From the NCBI RefSeq assembly GCF_010499455.1, contig NZ_JAAGOH010000032.1:1-48395 (forward strand): a stretch of DNA of 48,395 nucleotides. Direction: 5' to 3'. The translations under genes and the position numbers were made by a program. The stretch is from Ideonella livida (GTDB taxonomy: Bacteria; Pseudomonadota; Gammaproteobacteria; Burkholderiales; Burkholderiaceae_C). Shown one piece after another: positions 1 through 9,894 of the stretch. The stretch's first letter is position 1. The number at the start of each line of letters is the position of its first letter. Below the pieces are notes generated by a model, which was not told where the DNA came from, did not search any database, and saw only the letters and a program-made list of their open reading frames with translations.

Positions 1-381
1 GGCCGGGGGGTGCTGGGCGCCGGCGCCCGGCAGGGGCAGGCTCAGGGCCGGCAAGGCCAGGCCGACTTGGCAGGCGGTGCACTGCTGGCAGGCGCCGCCG
101 TGGTGGGCGGCGTCCTGGGGGGCATCGGCAGGGCTGGCGGCCGGGACGTCGGCCGACCCGGCGGTGGCGGCATGGCAGGGCGGCGGCGCCGTGCGGTGGG
201 CGTCGTGGGGGCCGTCATGCGGGCTCGCTTGCAGCGGCTCGTGTGGGCCCCTCTCCAGGGCCGCCGGGTTCAGCGCACCCTGGTGCCAGACGGCCTGGCG
301 CCAGCCGCTGCTCCAGGCCTGCCAGGGCAGGGCCAGCATGAGCAGCAGCAGCAGAGCGGCGCGCCAGCGGGAGGAGGTCAT
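1..381 (-). CDS. Cys/His-rich secreted protein, 3' end outside window
   Basis: Reading the minus strand from the ATG at 381 gives 127 open codons to the window edge with no stop, so the C terminus is missing. The first ~23 residues (basic start, then a Leu-rich run ending in QAWS) look like a signal peptide. The rest is rich in His, Pro and Ala and carries a PCH motif near residue 89 and a CQQCTAC cluster near residues 118-124, a pattern that could bind a metal. Small secreted proteins of this kind (for example DUF2946) often sit near copper genes, but I cannot assign the family. The start lies 10 bp after the lipoprotein stop on the same strand, so the two are probably co-transcribed. Confidence 0.55.
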   Translation of the reverse strand, partial: MTSSRWRAALLLLLMLALPWQAWSSGWRQAVWHQGALNPAALERGPHEPLQASPHDGPHDAHRTAPPPCHAATAGSADVPAASPADAPQDAAHHGGACQQCTACQVGLALPALSLPLPGAGAQHPPA

Positions 382-391
382 GGCCCGGGGT

Positions 392-727
392 TCAGAACTC
401 GATACGGCGCTCGGTGGGCCGGTCGCCGGGCTCGCCAAACTGCAGGCGGTCGATGCGCGCGGCCTCCAGGCTGTGCAGCAGGGCCGCGCGGGCGGTGTCC
501 GGCGCCTTCGGGTCCAGGCGCAGCACGGCGTTGAGGGTCTGGGTGGGGTAGCGGCTGCGGGCGGTGGTGCCGGCCTGGGCGCAGTCCACCGGCTGGTCGC
601 CCACCTGGCAGCGGCCCTGGGCGTCCAGGGCGAAGTCCACCCGCTGCTGGGCCTGCTGCACCGCCGGTTGGCAGGCGGCCAGGCAGGCCAGCATGACGAG
701 GGCGGGGAGCAGGACGGCGGTGCGCAT
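392..727 (-). CDS. small putative lipoprotein
   Basis: A 111-residue protein that begins MRTAVLLPALVMLACLAAC: a signal peptide ending in a lipobox (LAAC), so Cys19 would be lipidated and the protein anchored on the outer face of a membrane. The mature part (about 92 residues) contains CQVGDQPVDC, possibly a disulfide pair, and a C-terminal stretch (DPKAPDTARAALLHSLEAA) that recalls the periplasmic fold of ExbD-like proteins. That resemblance is only suggestive. ATG at 727 was preferred to an upstream GTG because it places the basic n-region next to the hydrophobic core. It follows the activator gene after 115 bp that contain a perfect 12-bp palindrome at 771-782; a separate promoter there is possible. 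Confidence 0.65.
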   Translation of the reverse strand: MRTAVLLPALVMLACLAACQPAVQQAQQRVDFALDAQGRCQVGDQPVDCAQAGTTARSRYPTQTLNAVLRLDPKAPDTARAALLHSLEAARIDRLQFGEPGDRPTERRIEF

Positions 728-842
728 GGGCAAGGGCGGGGCGGAGAAGAACACGGTCCTGCACAGTGTAGGCCCGCGGGCCGTGTCCTGGACCTCGCGC
801 CGGGCTTGGTGGCCTGCGTTGGCGCAAGTCGCCGCGGCGGGC

Positions 843-2203
<1,361 letters not shown>

Positions 2204-2207
<4 letters not shown>

Positions 2208-4381
2208 GGTGGCGAGGTGGTGGCGGTCTGGGGATCGGGCTGCGGTGCGGCTGCAGCGGCGGGCATGCGGCCGCCCAGGCGCAGCCGCGGCGGGGGATCG
2301 GTGGCGTCCGGGGCGCTGGCGGGCAGGAAGACGGTGAAGGCGGCCCCGCCCTCGGGCAGGGCCTGGGCGCGCAGGTGGCCGCCGAAGCTCTCGACGATGT
2401 CACGGCAGATCGCCAGGCCCAGGCCCAGGCCGCCCGCCTCGGACTTGGTGGTGAAAAAGGGCTCGAAGAGGCGTTCGGCCTGCTCGGGGGTGAAGCCACT
2501 GCCATTGTCGCGGACCTCCACCCACACCTCCCGGCGCGGGGCCGGGGCCTGGGTGTGCGGGTCGGTCAGGCCGTCGAAGTGGGCCTCGGCCCGTGCCAGG
2601 GCCTGGGCCACGGGGTCGCCCTCCTCGGGCAGGGTGTGCACGCCGGCGCTCAGGCGCAGCTGGCGTTCGGGCGTGCGGGCCATGGCGTCCAGGGCGTTGC
2701 CCAGCAGGTTGGCCAGCACCTGCTCCAGGCGGTTGGGGTCGCACCAGGCGTACAGGCTGGCGCGGGGCACCTGGTCATGCACCTGCACCTTCTCGGCGCG
2801 CAGGCGCTGGCCCACCAGGAACAGGGCGTTGGCCAGGGCCTGGGCCACGTCGGTGGGCTGGGGCCGCACCTCGGCCTTGCGGGCAAAGGCCTTGAGCGGC
2901 TGGATCAGGTCGCCCATCTGGTCGGCCAGCCGGGCGATCAGGCCCAGGTTGCTCTCGGCCGCGCCGGATTGGCCGCGCCGCAGAAACTCCTGCGCATTGC
3001 CCGAGAGGGTGCGGATGGCGCCCAGGGGCTGGTTGAGCTCGTGGGTGATGCCGGTGGCCAGGCGGCCCAGCAGGGCCATCTTGGCGGCGTGCACCAGCTC
3101 GTCCTGGGCGGCGCGCAGGGTGGCCTCGGCCTGCACGCGTTCGGCCACCTCGCGGCGCAGGCGCACATTGGTCTCGGTCAGGGCGCGGGTGCGGCGGGCC
3201 ACCTTGTGTTCCAACTCGGCGTTGGCGGTCTCCAGCCAGCGCTTGGCCTCCAGTTTCTGCTTGAGGATGCGTTGTCGCTGACGCATCAGCAGGGCCAGCA
3301 GGGCGAAGAAGGCAGCGGCCACGGCGGTGAGCATGCCGGTCAGCAGGGCCTGGTGGCGCACGGGCACCAGGTCGGCAAAGAGCATGAGCCGCCAGTCCAT
3401 GCCGTCCAGGTTGCGGCCCAGGGCCAGCATGCCGTATTGGCCGGCGGCGCCGGCGCGGGGCTGGGCCACCAGGCCACCGGGCAGCATGCCCTTGAGCACC
3501 TGGCCATCGCCTTCGACCTGCAGCCGCACGTCCAGCGGGAAGCGGCCGATGCGCTGGCCGCCGTACAGGCGGGTGAGCTGCTGCTCCACCCGCGTTTCGG
3601 GCGCCAGCTCGGTCAGGGCGGTGTAGCGCCACTCGGGCTGCGAGCTGAGGATGACCACCTCGTTGGCGTCGGCCAGCAGGCCGGGCGCGCCCAGCAGGTC
3701 CCAGGTGGGCTCCACCGGGTCCAGGCTGATCTTGATGGCCGCCACCCCCACCACGCGGGCCCCGACGCGGATGGGGTGGGACACAAAGTAGCCGGGCTCG
3801 CCGCCCAGGCCGATGGCAAAGTGCCGGCCCACCCGGCCGGCCAGGGCGTCCAGGTAGTAGGGGCGGAAGGACAGGTCCTCGCCCAGCCGGCTGTCGTCGG
3901 GGGCGCGGGGCGGGCCGGGCGGCGTGCCGGGGGCGGCGCTGTTGCTGGTGGCACGCACGATGCCGCGCTCGTCCAGCACGTACAGCGCCAGGCTGCCCAG
4001 GTGGGCGTTGAGCTTGCGCAGATGCTCGTTGACCGACTCGGTCAGCGCCGGCGAGGGGCCGCGGCCCGGGCCCTGGGCCAGCAAGGCGGGCACCTGAGGG
4101 TGCAGGCCCACCGTGGCCGGCAGCGGCTCCAGGCGCTTGATCACCCCGTCCACCGCCGAGGCGAACAGGTCCAGGCGGTGCACCGATTCGTCGCGCAGGC
4201 GCTGGGTGCCACGCTCCAGGCTGAGCTGGTAGCCGGCCCAGCCGGCCAGCGCCACGCCCAGCAGCCAGGGCAGCAGGCGCAGCACCGGGCGCCAACCCAG
4301 GGGCCGGAAGCTGAGGCTGGGCGCGTCGTCCGCAGGGGCGGCGGTGGGCGCGGGGGCGGGGGCGGCGGGAACCTGGCTCAT
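2204..4381 (-). CDS. aauS: sensor histidine kinase, AauS/DctB type
   Basis: A 725-residue membrane kinase. A Pro/Ala-rich cytoplasmic tail is followed by a first membrane helix (about 34-50), a long periplasmic sensor region of the PDC/double-Cache kind (about 55-340), a second helix (about 345-365), a coiled linker, and the kinase core. The H-box is GITHELNQPLGAIRT, the N-box NLLGNALDAM, and the G-boxes DNGSGF and GGLGLGLA. It should phosphorylate the adjacent regulator in response to periplasmic dicarboxylate-like ligands, here probably glutamate or aspartate. Its stop overlaps the regulator start by 4 bp, so the pair is translationally coupled. The C-terminal ~35 residues after the kinase core are low-complexity Pro/Ala. 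Confidence 0.85.
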
Positions 4382-4408
4382 GCCGTGCGGGGGGGCAGAG
4401 GGCCGGCC

Positions 4409-4428
4409 CGGGGGGGGGCGGCCCCCCG
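4409..4428 (-). other. G/C-run hairpin between gltL and the kinase gene
   Basis: A run of nine G (4410-4418) is followed by CGG and six C, which can fold into a tight stem. It lies in the 72-bp gap between the ATPase stop and the kinase ATG. There is no T tract, so it may be an RNA processing or partial attenuation element rather than a terminator. The long G run may also be prone to slippage or sequencing error. Confidence 0.35.
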
Positions 4429-4453
4429 CGCTGGAGGGGGAGCGCTCAGCCGG

Positions 4454-5188
<735 letters not shown>

Positions 5189-5245
5189 GGGGGTTCTCCT
5201 GGCCGGCGCGGCGGCGGTCTGTGCCGCGGCCACGCGCGTGGGGGG

Positions 5246-5911
5246 TCAGCGGATGATGGCGATGCGCTTCTGCAGGCGGCGCACCAGCATCGACAGCGAG
5301 AAGCAGATGACGAAGTACACCACGGTGGCGACCAGGTAGGTCTCGACCGGACGGTTGAAGTTCTTGCCCGCCAGCTCAAAGCCCTTGAGCAGGTCATAGG
5401 CGCCGATGGCGTAGACCAGCGAGGTGTCTTGGAACAGGATGATGGTCTGGGTGAGCAGCACCGGGATCATGTTGCGGAAGGCCTGCGGCAGCACCACCAG
5501 CTGCATGGTCTGGCGGTAGCTCATCCCCATGGCGTAGCCGGCGTAGGTCTGGCCCTTGGGCACGCTTTGGATGCCGGCGCGCATGATCTCGGCGTAGTAG
5601 GCGGCCTCAAACAGTGTGAAAGTGATCAGCGCCGAGACCTCCGCGCCCAGCGGGCGGCCGGTCAGCAGCGGGATCAGCAGGAAGAACCACAGGATCACCA
5701 TGACCAGCGGGATGCTGCGCATGGTGTTGACGTAGAAGGCCGCGGGCTTTTCCAGCCAGGGCTTGCCCGACAGGCGCATGAGCGCCAGCAGGGTGCCCAG
5801 CACGATGCCGCCGACCATGGCCACCAGCGTGAGCTGCAGCGAGAACAGCAGGCCCTTGGTGACGTAGCTGGCGAGGACCTCGCCGGTGAGGAAGCTGAAG
5901 TCGAGGTTCAT
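5246..5911 (-). CDS. gltK: glutamate/aspartate ABC transporter permease
   Basis: A 221-residue inner-membrane permease of the HisMQ type. There are about five membrane helices. The EAA-type loop for the ATPase (residues EIMRAGIQSVPKGQTYAGYA) lies in the middle. It forms a heterodimer with GltJ. The start codon comes one base after the gltJ stop, so translation is likely coupled. The order gltJ-gltK-gltL matches acidic amino-acid importers. Confidence 0.92.
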   Translation of the reverse strand: MNLDFSFLTGEVLASYVTKGLLFSLQLTLVAMVGGIVLGTLLALMRLSGKPWLEKPAAFYVNTMRSIPLVMVILWFFLLIPLLTGRPLGAEVSALITFTLFEAAYYAEIMRAGIQSVPKGQTYAGYAMGMSYRQTMQLVVLPQAFRNMIPVLLTQTIILFQDTSLVYAIGAYDLLKGFELAGKNFNRPVETYLVATVVYFVICFSLSMLVRRLQKRIAIIR

Positions 5912-5912
5912 C

Positions 5913-6656
5913 TCAATGGCCTCCGCCCACGGTGCCGGGGATGCGCACGCGGCGCTCGATCCAGTGCGCCAGCTGGTACACCAGGATGGAGGTGATGAAG
6001 TAAAGGGCGGTGACGGCCAGGTAGATCTCGATGCCGCGCGAGGTCTCCTCCTGCGCCTGGCGGGCGAACATGGTCAGCTCGGCCACCGAGACCGCAAAGG
6101 CCACCGAGGAGTTCTTGACGATGCCCATGCTCTCGCTGGTGAGCGGGGGCACGACGATGCGCAGTGCCATGGGCAGGATGACGTGGCGGTAGGTCTGCGG
6201 CAGGGTCAGGCCCAGCGCCAGGCCGGCGTAACGCTGGCCCTTGGGCAGGCTCTGGATGCCGGCCTTGACCTGCTCGGAGACGCGCGCCGAGGTGAAGAAG
6301 CCCAGGCCCAGCACCACCAGGATGAAGCTGGGCAGGGACTTGAGCGCCGGGATCAGCTCGGGCACCACGAAGTACCAGAGGAAGACCTGCACCAGCACCG
6401 GGATGTTGCGGAACAGCTCGGTCCAGGCCTCGCCGATGAACACCAGGCCGCGGCTGGGTGCGGTGCGCAGGATGCCCATGACGATGCCCGTCAGCAGGGC
6501 CACGGCCAGTGCCAGGGCCGAGACCGAGGCGGTCCAGCCCCAGGCCGAGAGCATCCAGTCGAGGTAGGTGATGTCGCCGCCGCTGCCGAAGCAGCGCTCG
6601 ACGACTTCGCCGTCGATGGTGTTCTTGCAGAACACCTGCCAGTCCCAGGTGGCCAT
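5913..6656 (-). CDS. gltJ: glutamate/aspartate ABC transporter permease
   Basis: A 247-residue HisMQ-type permease with a periplasmic N-terminal segment of about 30 residues holding two Cys (VFCKNT, ERCFG), as in GltJ/AatQ, before the first helix. The ATPase-contact loop is QVKAGIQSLPKGQRYAGLA. It pairs with GltK. AGGA lies 7 nt before the ATG. The gene is separated from gltI by a 141-bp gap with a long stem-loop, which would let the binding protein be made in excess over the membrane parts. Confidence 0.92.
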   Translation of the reverse strand: MATWDWQVFCKNTIDGEVVERCFGSGGDITYLDWMLSAWGWTASVSALALAVALLTGIVMGILRTAPSRGLVFIGEAWTELFRNIPVLVQVFLWYFVVPELIPALKSLPSFILVVLGLGFFTSARVSEQVKAGIQSLPKGQRYAGLALGLTLPQTYRHVILPMALRIVVPPLTSESMGIVKNSSVAFAVSVAELTMFARQAQEETSRGIEIYLAVTALYFITSILVYQLAHWIERRVRIPGTVGGGH

Positions 6657-6733
6657 GGGCAGGTCCTAGAGAAAGAGGAAGGGAAGGGGTGGCCGGGCCA
6701 CCCGGCCCGTCGCATGCAGGGCCGCCGGCGCGA

Positions 6734-6778
6734 CCTTGCGGGCGGCATCGGCGGCAGAGGCCGGCGCCGCCCGCAAGG
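6734..6778 (-). other. 13-bp stem-loop between gltI and gltJ
   Basis: The arms at 6734-6746 and 6766-6778 (CCTTGCGGGCGGC and its exact complement) form a 13-bp stem with a 19-nt loop. No U tract follows on the minus strand. Placed just after the binding-protein stop, it fits a 3' mRNA stabiliser or partial attenuator that raises GltI over GltJKL, as is common in ABC importer operons. Confidence 0.65.
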
Positions 6779-6797
6779 GGGGGCACCGGCGCCGTCA

Positions 6798-7700
6798 TCA
6801 CTTGTTGTAGGACTCGGCCGGCAGGTCGTTGGGCTTGGCCCAGGCGGCCTTGGTGGCGTCGCTGGCGGGCAGGCCCACCTTGGCGCCGGTCGGCGGGATC
6901 GGCTGCATGAACCACTTGTCGTAGAGCTTGGCGATGGCGCCCGACTTCATCATGGCGATGATGCTGTCGTCCACGGCCTTCTTGAAGGCCGGATCGTCCT
7001 TGCGCATCATGCAGGCGATGGGTTCGACGTTGAGCACCTCGCCCACGATCTTGTAGTCGGCCGGGCTCTTGCTCTTGGCGATGGCGCCGGCCAGGATCTG
7101 GCCGTCCATCACGAAGGCGTCGGCGCGGCCGCTCTCCAGCAGCAGGAAGCTGTCGGCGTGGTCCTTGCCGAAGACTTCCTTGAAGTCCACCCCCGCGGCC
7201 CGCTCATGCTTGCGCAGCAGCTGCACGCTGGTGGTGCCGGTGGTGGTGGCCACGTTCTTGCCGTTGAGCTGGCTGATGCTGGTGATGCCCGAGGCGGCCT
7301 TGACCGCGATGCGCACCTCCTCCACGTAGGTGGTCACGGCGAAGGTGACCTGCTTCTGGCGGGCGGCGTTGTTGGTGGTGGAGCCGCACTCCAGGTCCAC
7401 GGTGCCGTTTTCCACCAGCGGGATGCGGTTCTGCGAGGTCACCGGCTGGTACTTCACCTCCAGCTTGCCCAGGCCCAGGGACTTCTTCAGGTCGGCGATG
7501 ACCAGCTCGCCCAGCTCGGTGTGGAAGCCGGCGTACTTGCCGTCGCCCAGGGTGTAGGACAGGGCGCCGGAGGACTCGCGCACCCCCAGGGTGATGCTGG
7601 CCGAATCCTTGATCTTCTTGAGCGTGTCGGCCTGCGCGGCGCCGGCGGTCAGGGTGGCGGCCACGGCGGCCACGGCGAGGACGGTGTTCTGGATCTTCAT
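6798..7700 (-). CDS. gltI: glutamate/aspartate periplasmic binding protein
   Basis: A 300-residue family 3 solute-binding protein. The signal peptide is about 25 residues and ends at AQA. Mature sequence includes ITLGVRESSGALSY and the ligand-pocket segments SQNRIPLVENGTVDLECGS and TTGTTSVQLL, typical of the glutamate/aspartate-binding protein GltI/AatJ. AGGAG lies 7 nt upstream of the ATG at 7700; a TTG codon directly before it is not needed. It captures acidic amino acids in the periplasm for GltJKL. A second, related binding protein gene lies 41 bp upstream. Confidence 0.93.
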   Translation of the reverse strand: MKIQNTVLAVAAVAATLTAGAAQADTLKKIKDSASITLGVRESSGALSYTLGDGKYAGFHTELGELVIADLKKSLGLGKLEVKYQPVTSQNRIPLVENGTVDLECGSTTNNAARQKQVTFAVTTYVEEVRIAVKAASGITSISQLNGKNVATTTGTTSVQLLRKHERAAGVDFKEVFGKDHADSFLLLESGRADAFVMDGQILAGAIAKSKSPADYKIVGEVLNVEPIACMMRKDDPAFKKAVDDSIIAMMKSGAIAKLYDKWFMQPIPPTGAKVGLPASDATKAAWAKPNDLPAESYNK

Positions 7701-7741
7701 CAACGGTCTCCTGAGGGGGCTAGGGGGGAAACGTGAGGGGC

Positions 7742-8635
7742 TCAGTTGAGGGGCCGGTCCTCGGGCTGGCGGTAGAGCTGCAGCAGCCGTTCGGAAGGGG
7801 GCATGTCAAGGTTGAGGTTGCGGGGCGGTATGGGACGCTGGAACCAGCGCCGGTAGAGCCGGAGTGCCTCGCCAGACTGCATCAGCTGGCTCAGGCCCCG
7901 ATCCACCACGCGCTTGAAGGCGGCATCTCCGCGCCGCATCATGCACGCGTAGGCCTCGGTTGCCATCGGTTGTCCCACCACCTGCCAGTCCTCGGGGCGG
8001 GCGGACTTGGCGCGGATGCCGTGCAGCAGCGCATCGTCCAGCAGGAAGACCTCGGCCTGCCGGCTCTCCAGCACCTTGAAGGCGGTGTCGTGGTCGCGCG
8101 CCAGCACGATGGTGAAGTCCTGTGCCGAGCGTTCGCGGTGCAGCAGCAGCGCCCGCTCGGAGGTGGTGCCCGCGGTCACCACCACGCGCCGGCCCTTGAG
8201 GTCGGCCAGGTCCTTCACCGGGCTGCCGCGGCGCACCATCATGCGCAGCTCCACCACGAAGATCGAGACCGAGAAGGCCACCTGCCGCTCGCGTTCGCGG
8301 TTGTGGGTGGTGCTGCCGCACTCCAGGTCCACGGTGCCGTTCTGCACCAGGGCCATGCGGTTCTGGGAGGTCACCGGCACCAGCTGCAGCGTCAGCGCCG
8401 GCAGCTTGAGCTCGGCCTTGATGGTGTCCAGCACCCGCAGCATCAGCTCCTGCGAGTAGCCCACCACCTGGTGGCGCTGGTCGTAATAGGAGAAAGGCAC
8501 CGAGGACTCCCGGTGGCCCAGGCGGATGGTGCCGGTCTCGGCGATGCGCTGCAGGGTGTCGCCGTCCTGCGCCCCCGCCCGCGGCGCCAGCGCCACCAGG
8601 ACCAGGCCCGCCAGCAGGCTGGCCAGCGCGCGCAC
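7742..8635 (-). CDS. second glutamate/aspartate-type binding protein, first gene of the operon
   Basis: A paralogue of GltI (about 297 residues from GTG 8635). It keeps SQNRMALVQNGTVDLECGS and TAGTTSERALL, but its middle and ends differ. The reading frame has no ATG near the N terminus. The GTG at 8635 is chosen because it starts a good signal peptide (VRALASLLAGLVLVALAPRAGAQ) and because the candidate sigma-54 start site is near 8711, which would leave the other GTG at 8710 with no leader. The ribosome site is weak for either choice. It could widen the ligand range of GltJKL or serve in sensing with the kinase. The operon promoter is probably upstream of this gene. Confidence 0.78.
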   Translation of the reverse strand: MRALASLLAGLVLVALAPRAGAQDGDTLQRIAETGTIRLGHRESSVPFSYYDQRHQVVGYSQELMLRVLDTIKAELKLPALTLQLVPVTSQNRMALVQNGTVDLECGSTTHNRERERQVAFSVSIFVVELRMMVRRGSPVKDLADLKGRRVVVTAGTTSERALLLHRERSAQDFTIVLARDHDTAFKVLESRQAEVFLLDDALLHGIRAKSARPEDWQVVGQPMATEAYACMMRRGDAAFKRVVDRGLSQLMQSGEALRLYRRWFQRPIPPRNLNLDMPPSERLLQLYRQPEDRPLN

Positions 8636-8721
8636 ACCCGGGCGACCACGGGCCCCGGCCCGCGCACGGCGGCCGGCCGCAGGGGCCAAGGGGGCGGAAA
8701 AGCGCTTCACCCCACCGCTGA

Positions 8722-8737
8722 TGCACAAGCCATGCCA
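8722..8737 (-). promoter_or_regulatory. candidate sigma-54 (-24/-12) promoter
   Basis: On the minus strand the sequence is TGGCATGGCTTGTGCA. It has GG and GC separated by exactly 10 nt and matches the TGGCAC-N5-TTGCA consensus except for two positions. It would start transcription near 8711 toward the binding-protein operon. The operon encodes its own sigma-54 activator, which supports the call. No experimental start site is known. Confidence 0.65.
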
Positions 8738-8793
8738 CCCATGGCCGGCGGCATTCCGCCCCGGGCAAACCCCGCCGCGACCGCCCGGGCAGA

Positions 8794-8805
8794 ACGGAAA
8801 ACCGT
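8794..8805. promoter_or_regulatory. candidate activator (AauR) site 1
   Basis: ACGGAAAACCGT: dyad ACGG/CCGT around AAAA. It shares the CGG-N4-CCG core of the described Pseudomonas AauR motif (TTCGG-N4-CCGAA). It lies about 57 bp upstream of the -24 element, within the range of sigma-54 enhancers. Confidence 0.6.
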
Positions 8806-8834
8806 CTCCCTCCCCCCGCTCCGACGCCGGGTGC

Positions 8835-8846
8835 ACGGAAAACCGT
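8835..8846. promoter_or_regulatory. candidate activator (AauR) site 2
   Basis: An exact second copy of the dyad at 8794-8805. Centres are 41 bp apart, about four helical turns, so two activator dimers would face the same side of DNA. The rest of the 8711-9022 gap holds only a short direct repeat near 8983-9005 (CCACGATGTC twice) and the lipase ribosome site. Confidence 0.6.
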
Positions 8847-9022
8847 CGGCCCGCCGGACGGGCCGCTGAATGCGGGGCAACACCAGCTTGCCACCGCGGC
8901 CGGCCCGCGGGAGCATGGGTCAGACAGGTCGCGGGTGCCGCCCGGCGGCCAGGGCGGCGGCCCGGCGGGCCGCCGGCAGATCCACCACGATGTCCACCAC
9001 GATGTCTGTCAGGGAGAACGCC

Positions 9023-9847
9023 ATGACCCCTTCCACCCCCAGCCCCCGCGACACCCTGGTGCTGGTGCACGGCTACCTGGGCTACGGCGACGCGCCCTGG
9101 GGCCTGGCCCTGCCCGACCGCCTGGCCTACTTCCGCGGCGTGGAGGCGGCGCTGCGCGCCGCCGGCCACCACGTGGTGGTGGCCCAGCTGCCGCCCCAGG
9201 CGCGGGTGGCCCAGCGTGCCGAAGCCCTGGCCCGGCTGCTGGCCGACGGGCAGGCCTGCCCGGGCGAGCGCCTGCACCTCATCGCCCACAGCATGGGCGG
9301 GCTCGATGCGCTGCACGCCCTGCACCACCACCGGGAGGCCACCGCCCGGGTGCAGGGGGTGGCCTCGCTGGGTACCCCGTTTCGCGGCACGCCGATGGCC
9401 GACCTGCTCACCGGCCAGGGCGTGAACCTGCCCGGGCCCCTGGCGCAGCTGCAGGCCATGTCCCTGCTGCCGCTGGGCGGCGCGCTGCAGGACCTGAGCA
9501 CCGCCGGCGCCAGCGCCCTCACCGCGGCCAGCCCGCTCAACCTGCGGGTGCGCTGGATCACCGTGACCGGGCGCGACGCCGCCACCCAGGACGAGGACAC
9601 CCTGTTCAAGGCCATGGCCCGGCTGCCGGTGTTCCGCCACCAGCCCAACGACGGCCTGGTGCCGCTGGCGTCCTGCCGCCTGCAGGGCGCGCAGATGGCG
9701 CTGGACTGGCCGGCTGACCATGCCCAGCTGGCGGGCTGGACACTGTGGTTCCGGGCGCTGCCGCTGCAGCTGGGGCCTGCCCTGGGGCCTACCGAGGACC
9801 ACCTGCGCCGCTACCGCGAGCTGGCGGCCCTGATGGTGCGTGACTGA
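9023..9847 (+). CDS. alpha/beta hydrolase, lipase-like
   Basis: A 274-residue hydrolase with the lipase oxyanion segment LVLVHGYLGYG at the start and the nucleophile elbow IAHSMGG (Ser near residue 92). A later Asp (near NDGLVPL) and a C-terminal His are the likely rest of the triad. No signal peptide is seen with this start, so it is probably cytoplasmic. The ATG at 9023 follows GGGAG at 6 nt; longer in-frame starts add only low-complexity residues. It is divergent from the glutamate operon and convergent with the LacI-type regulator. The substrate is unknown. Confidence 0.75.
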   Translation: MTPSTPSPRDTLVLVHGYLGYGDAPWGLALPDRLAYFRGVEAALRAAGHHVVVAQLPPQARVAQRAEALARLLADGQACPGERLHLIAHSMGGLDALHALHHHREATARVQGVASLGTPFRGTPMADLLTGQGVNLPGPLAQLQAMSLLPLGGALQDLSTAGASALTAASPLNLRVRWITVTGRDAATQDEDTLFKAMARLPVFRHQPNDGLVPLASCRLQGAQMALDWPADHAQLAGWTLWFRALPLQLGPALGPTEDHLRRYRELAALMVRD

Positions 9848-9894
9848 GACGCGCCCGCGCCTGCCTGGCCCGGGAGCGCCTGCCCCCCGCCCCG

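Noticed and set aside
771-782. Perfect palindrome GGCCCGCGGGCC as an operator.
   Set aside because: GC-only palindromes are frequent by chance here, and there is no second copy or regulator link.
8635-9802. Extension of the second binding protein up to 9802 as one 686-residue protein.
   Set aside because: The extra part is antisense to the lipase gene and unlike any binding protein; the frame is open only because of high GC.
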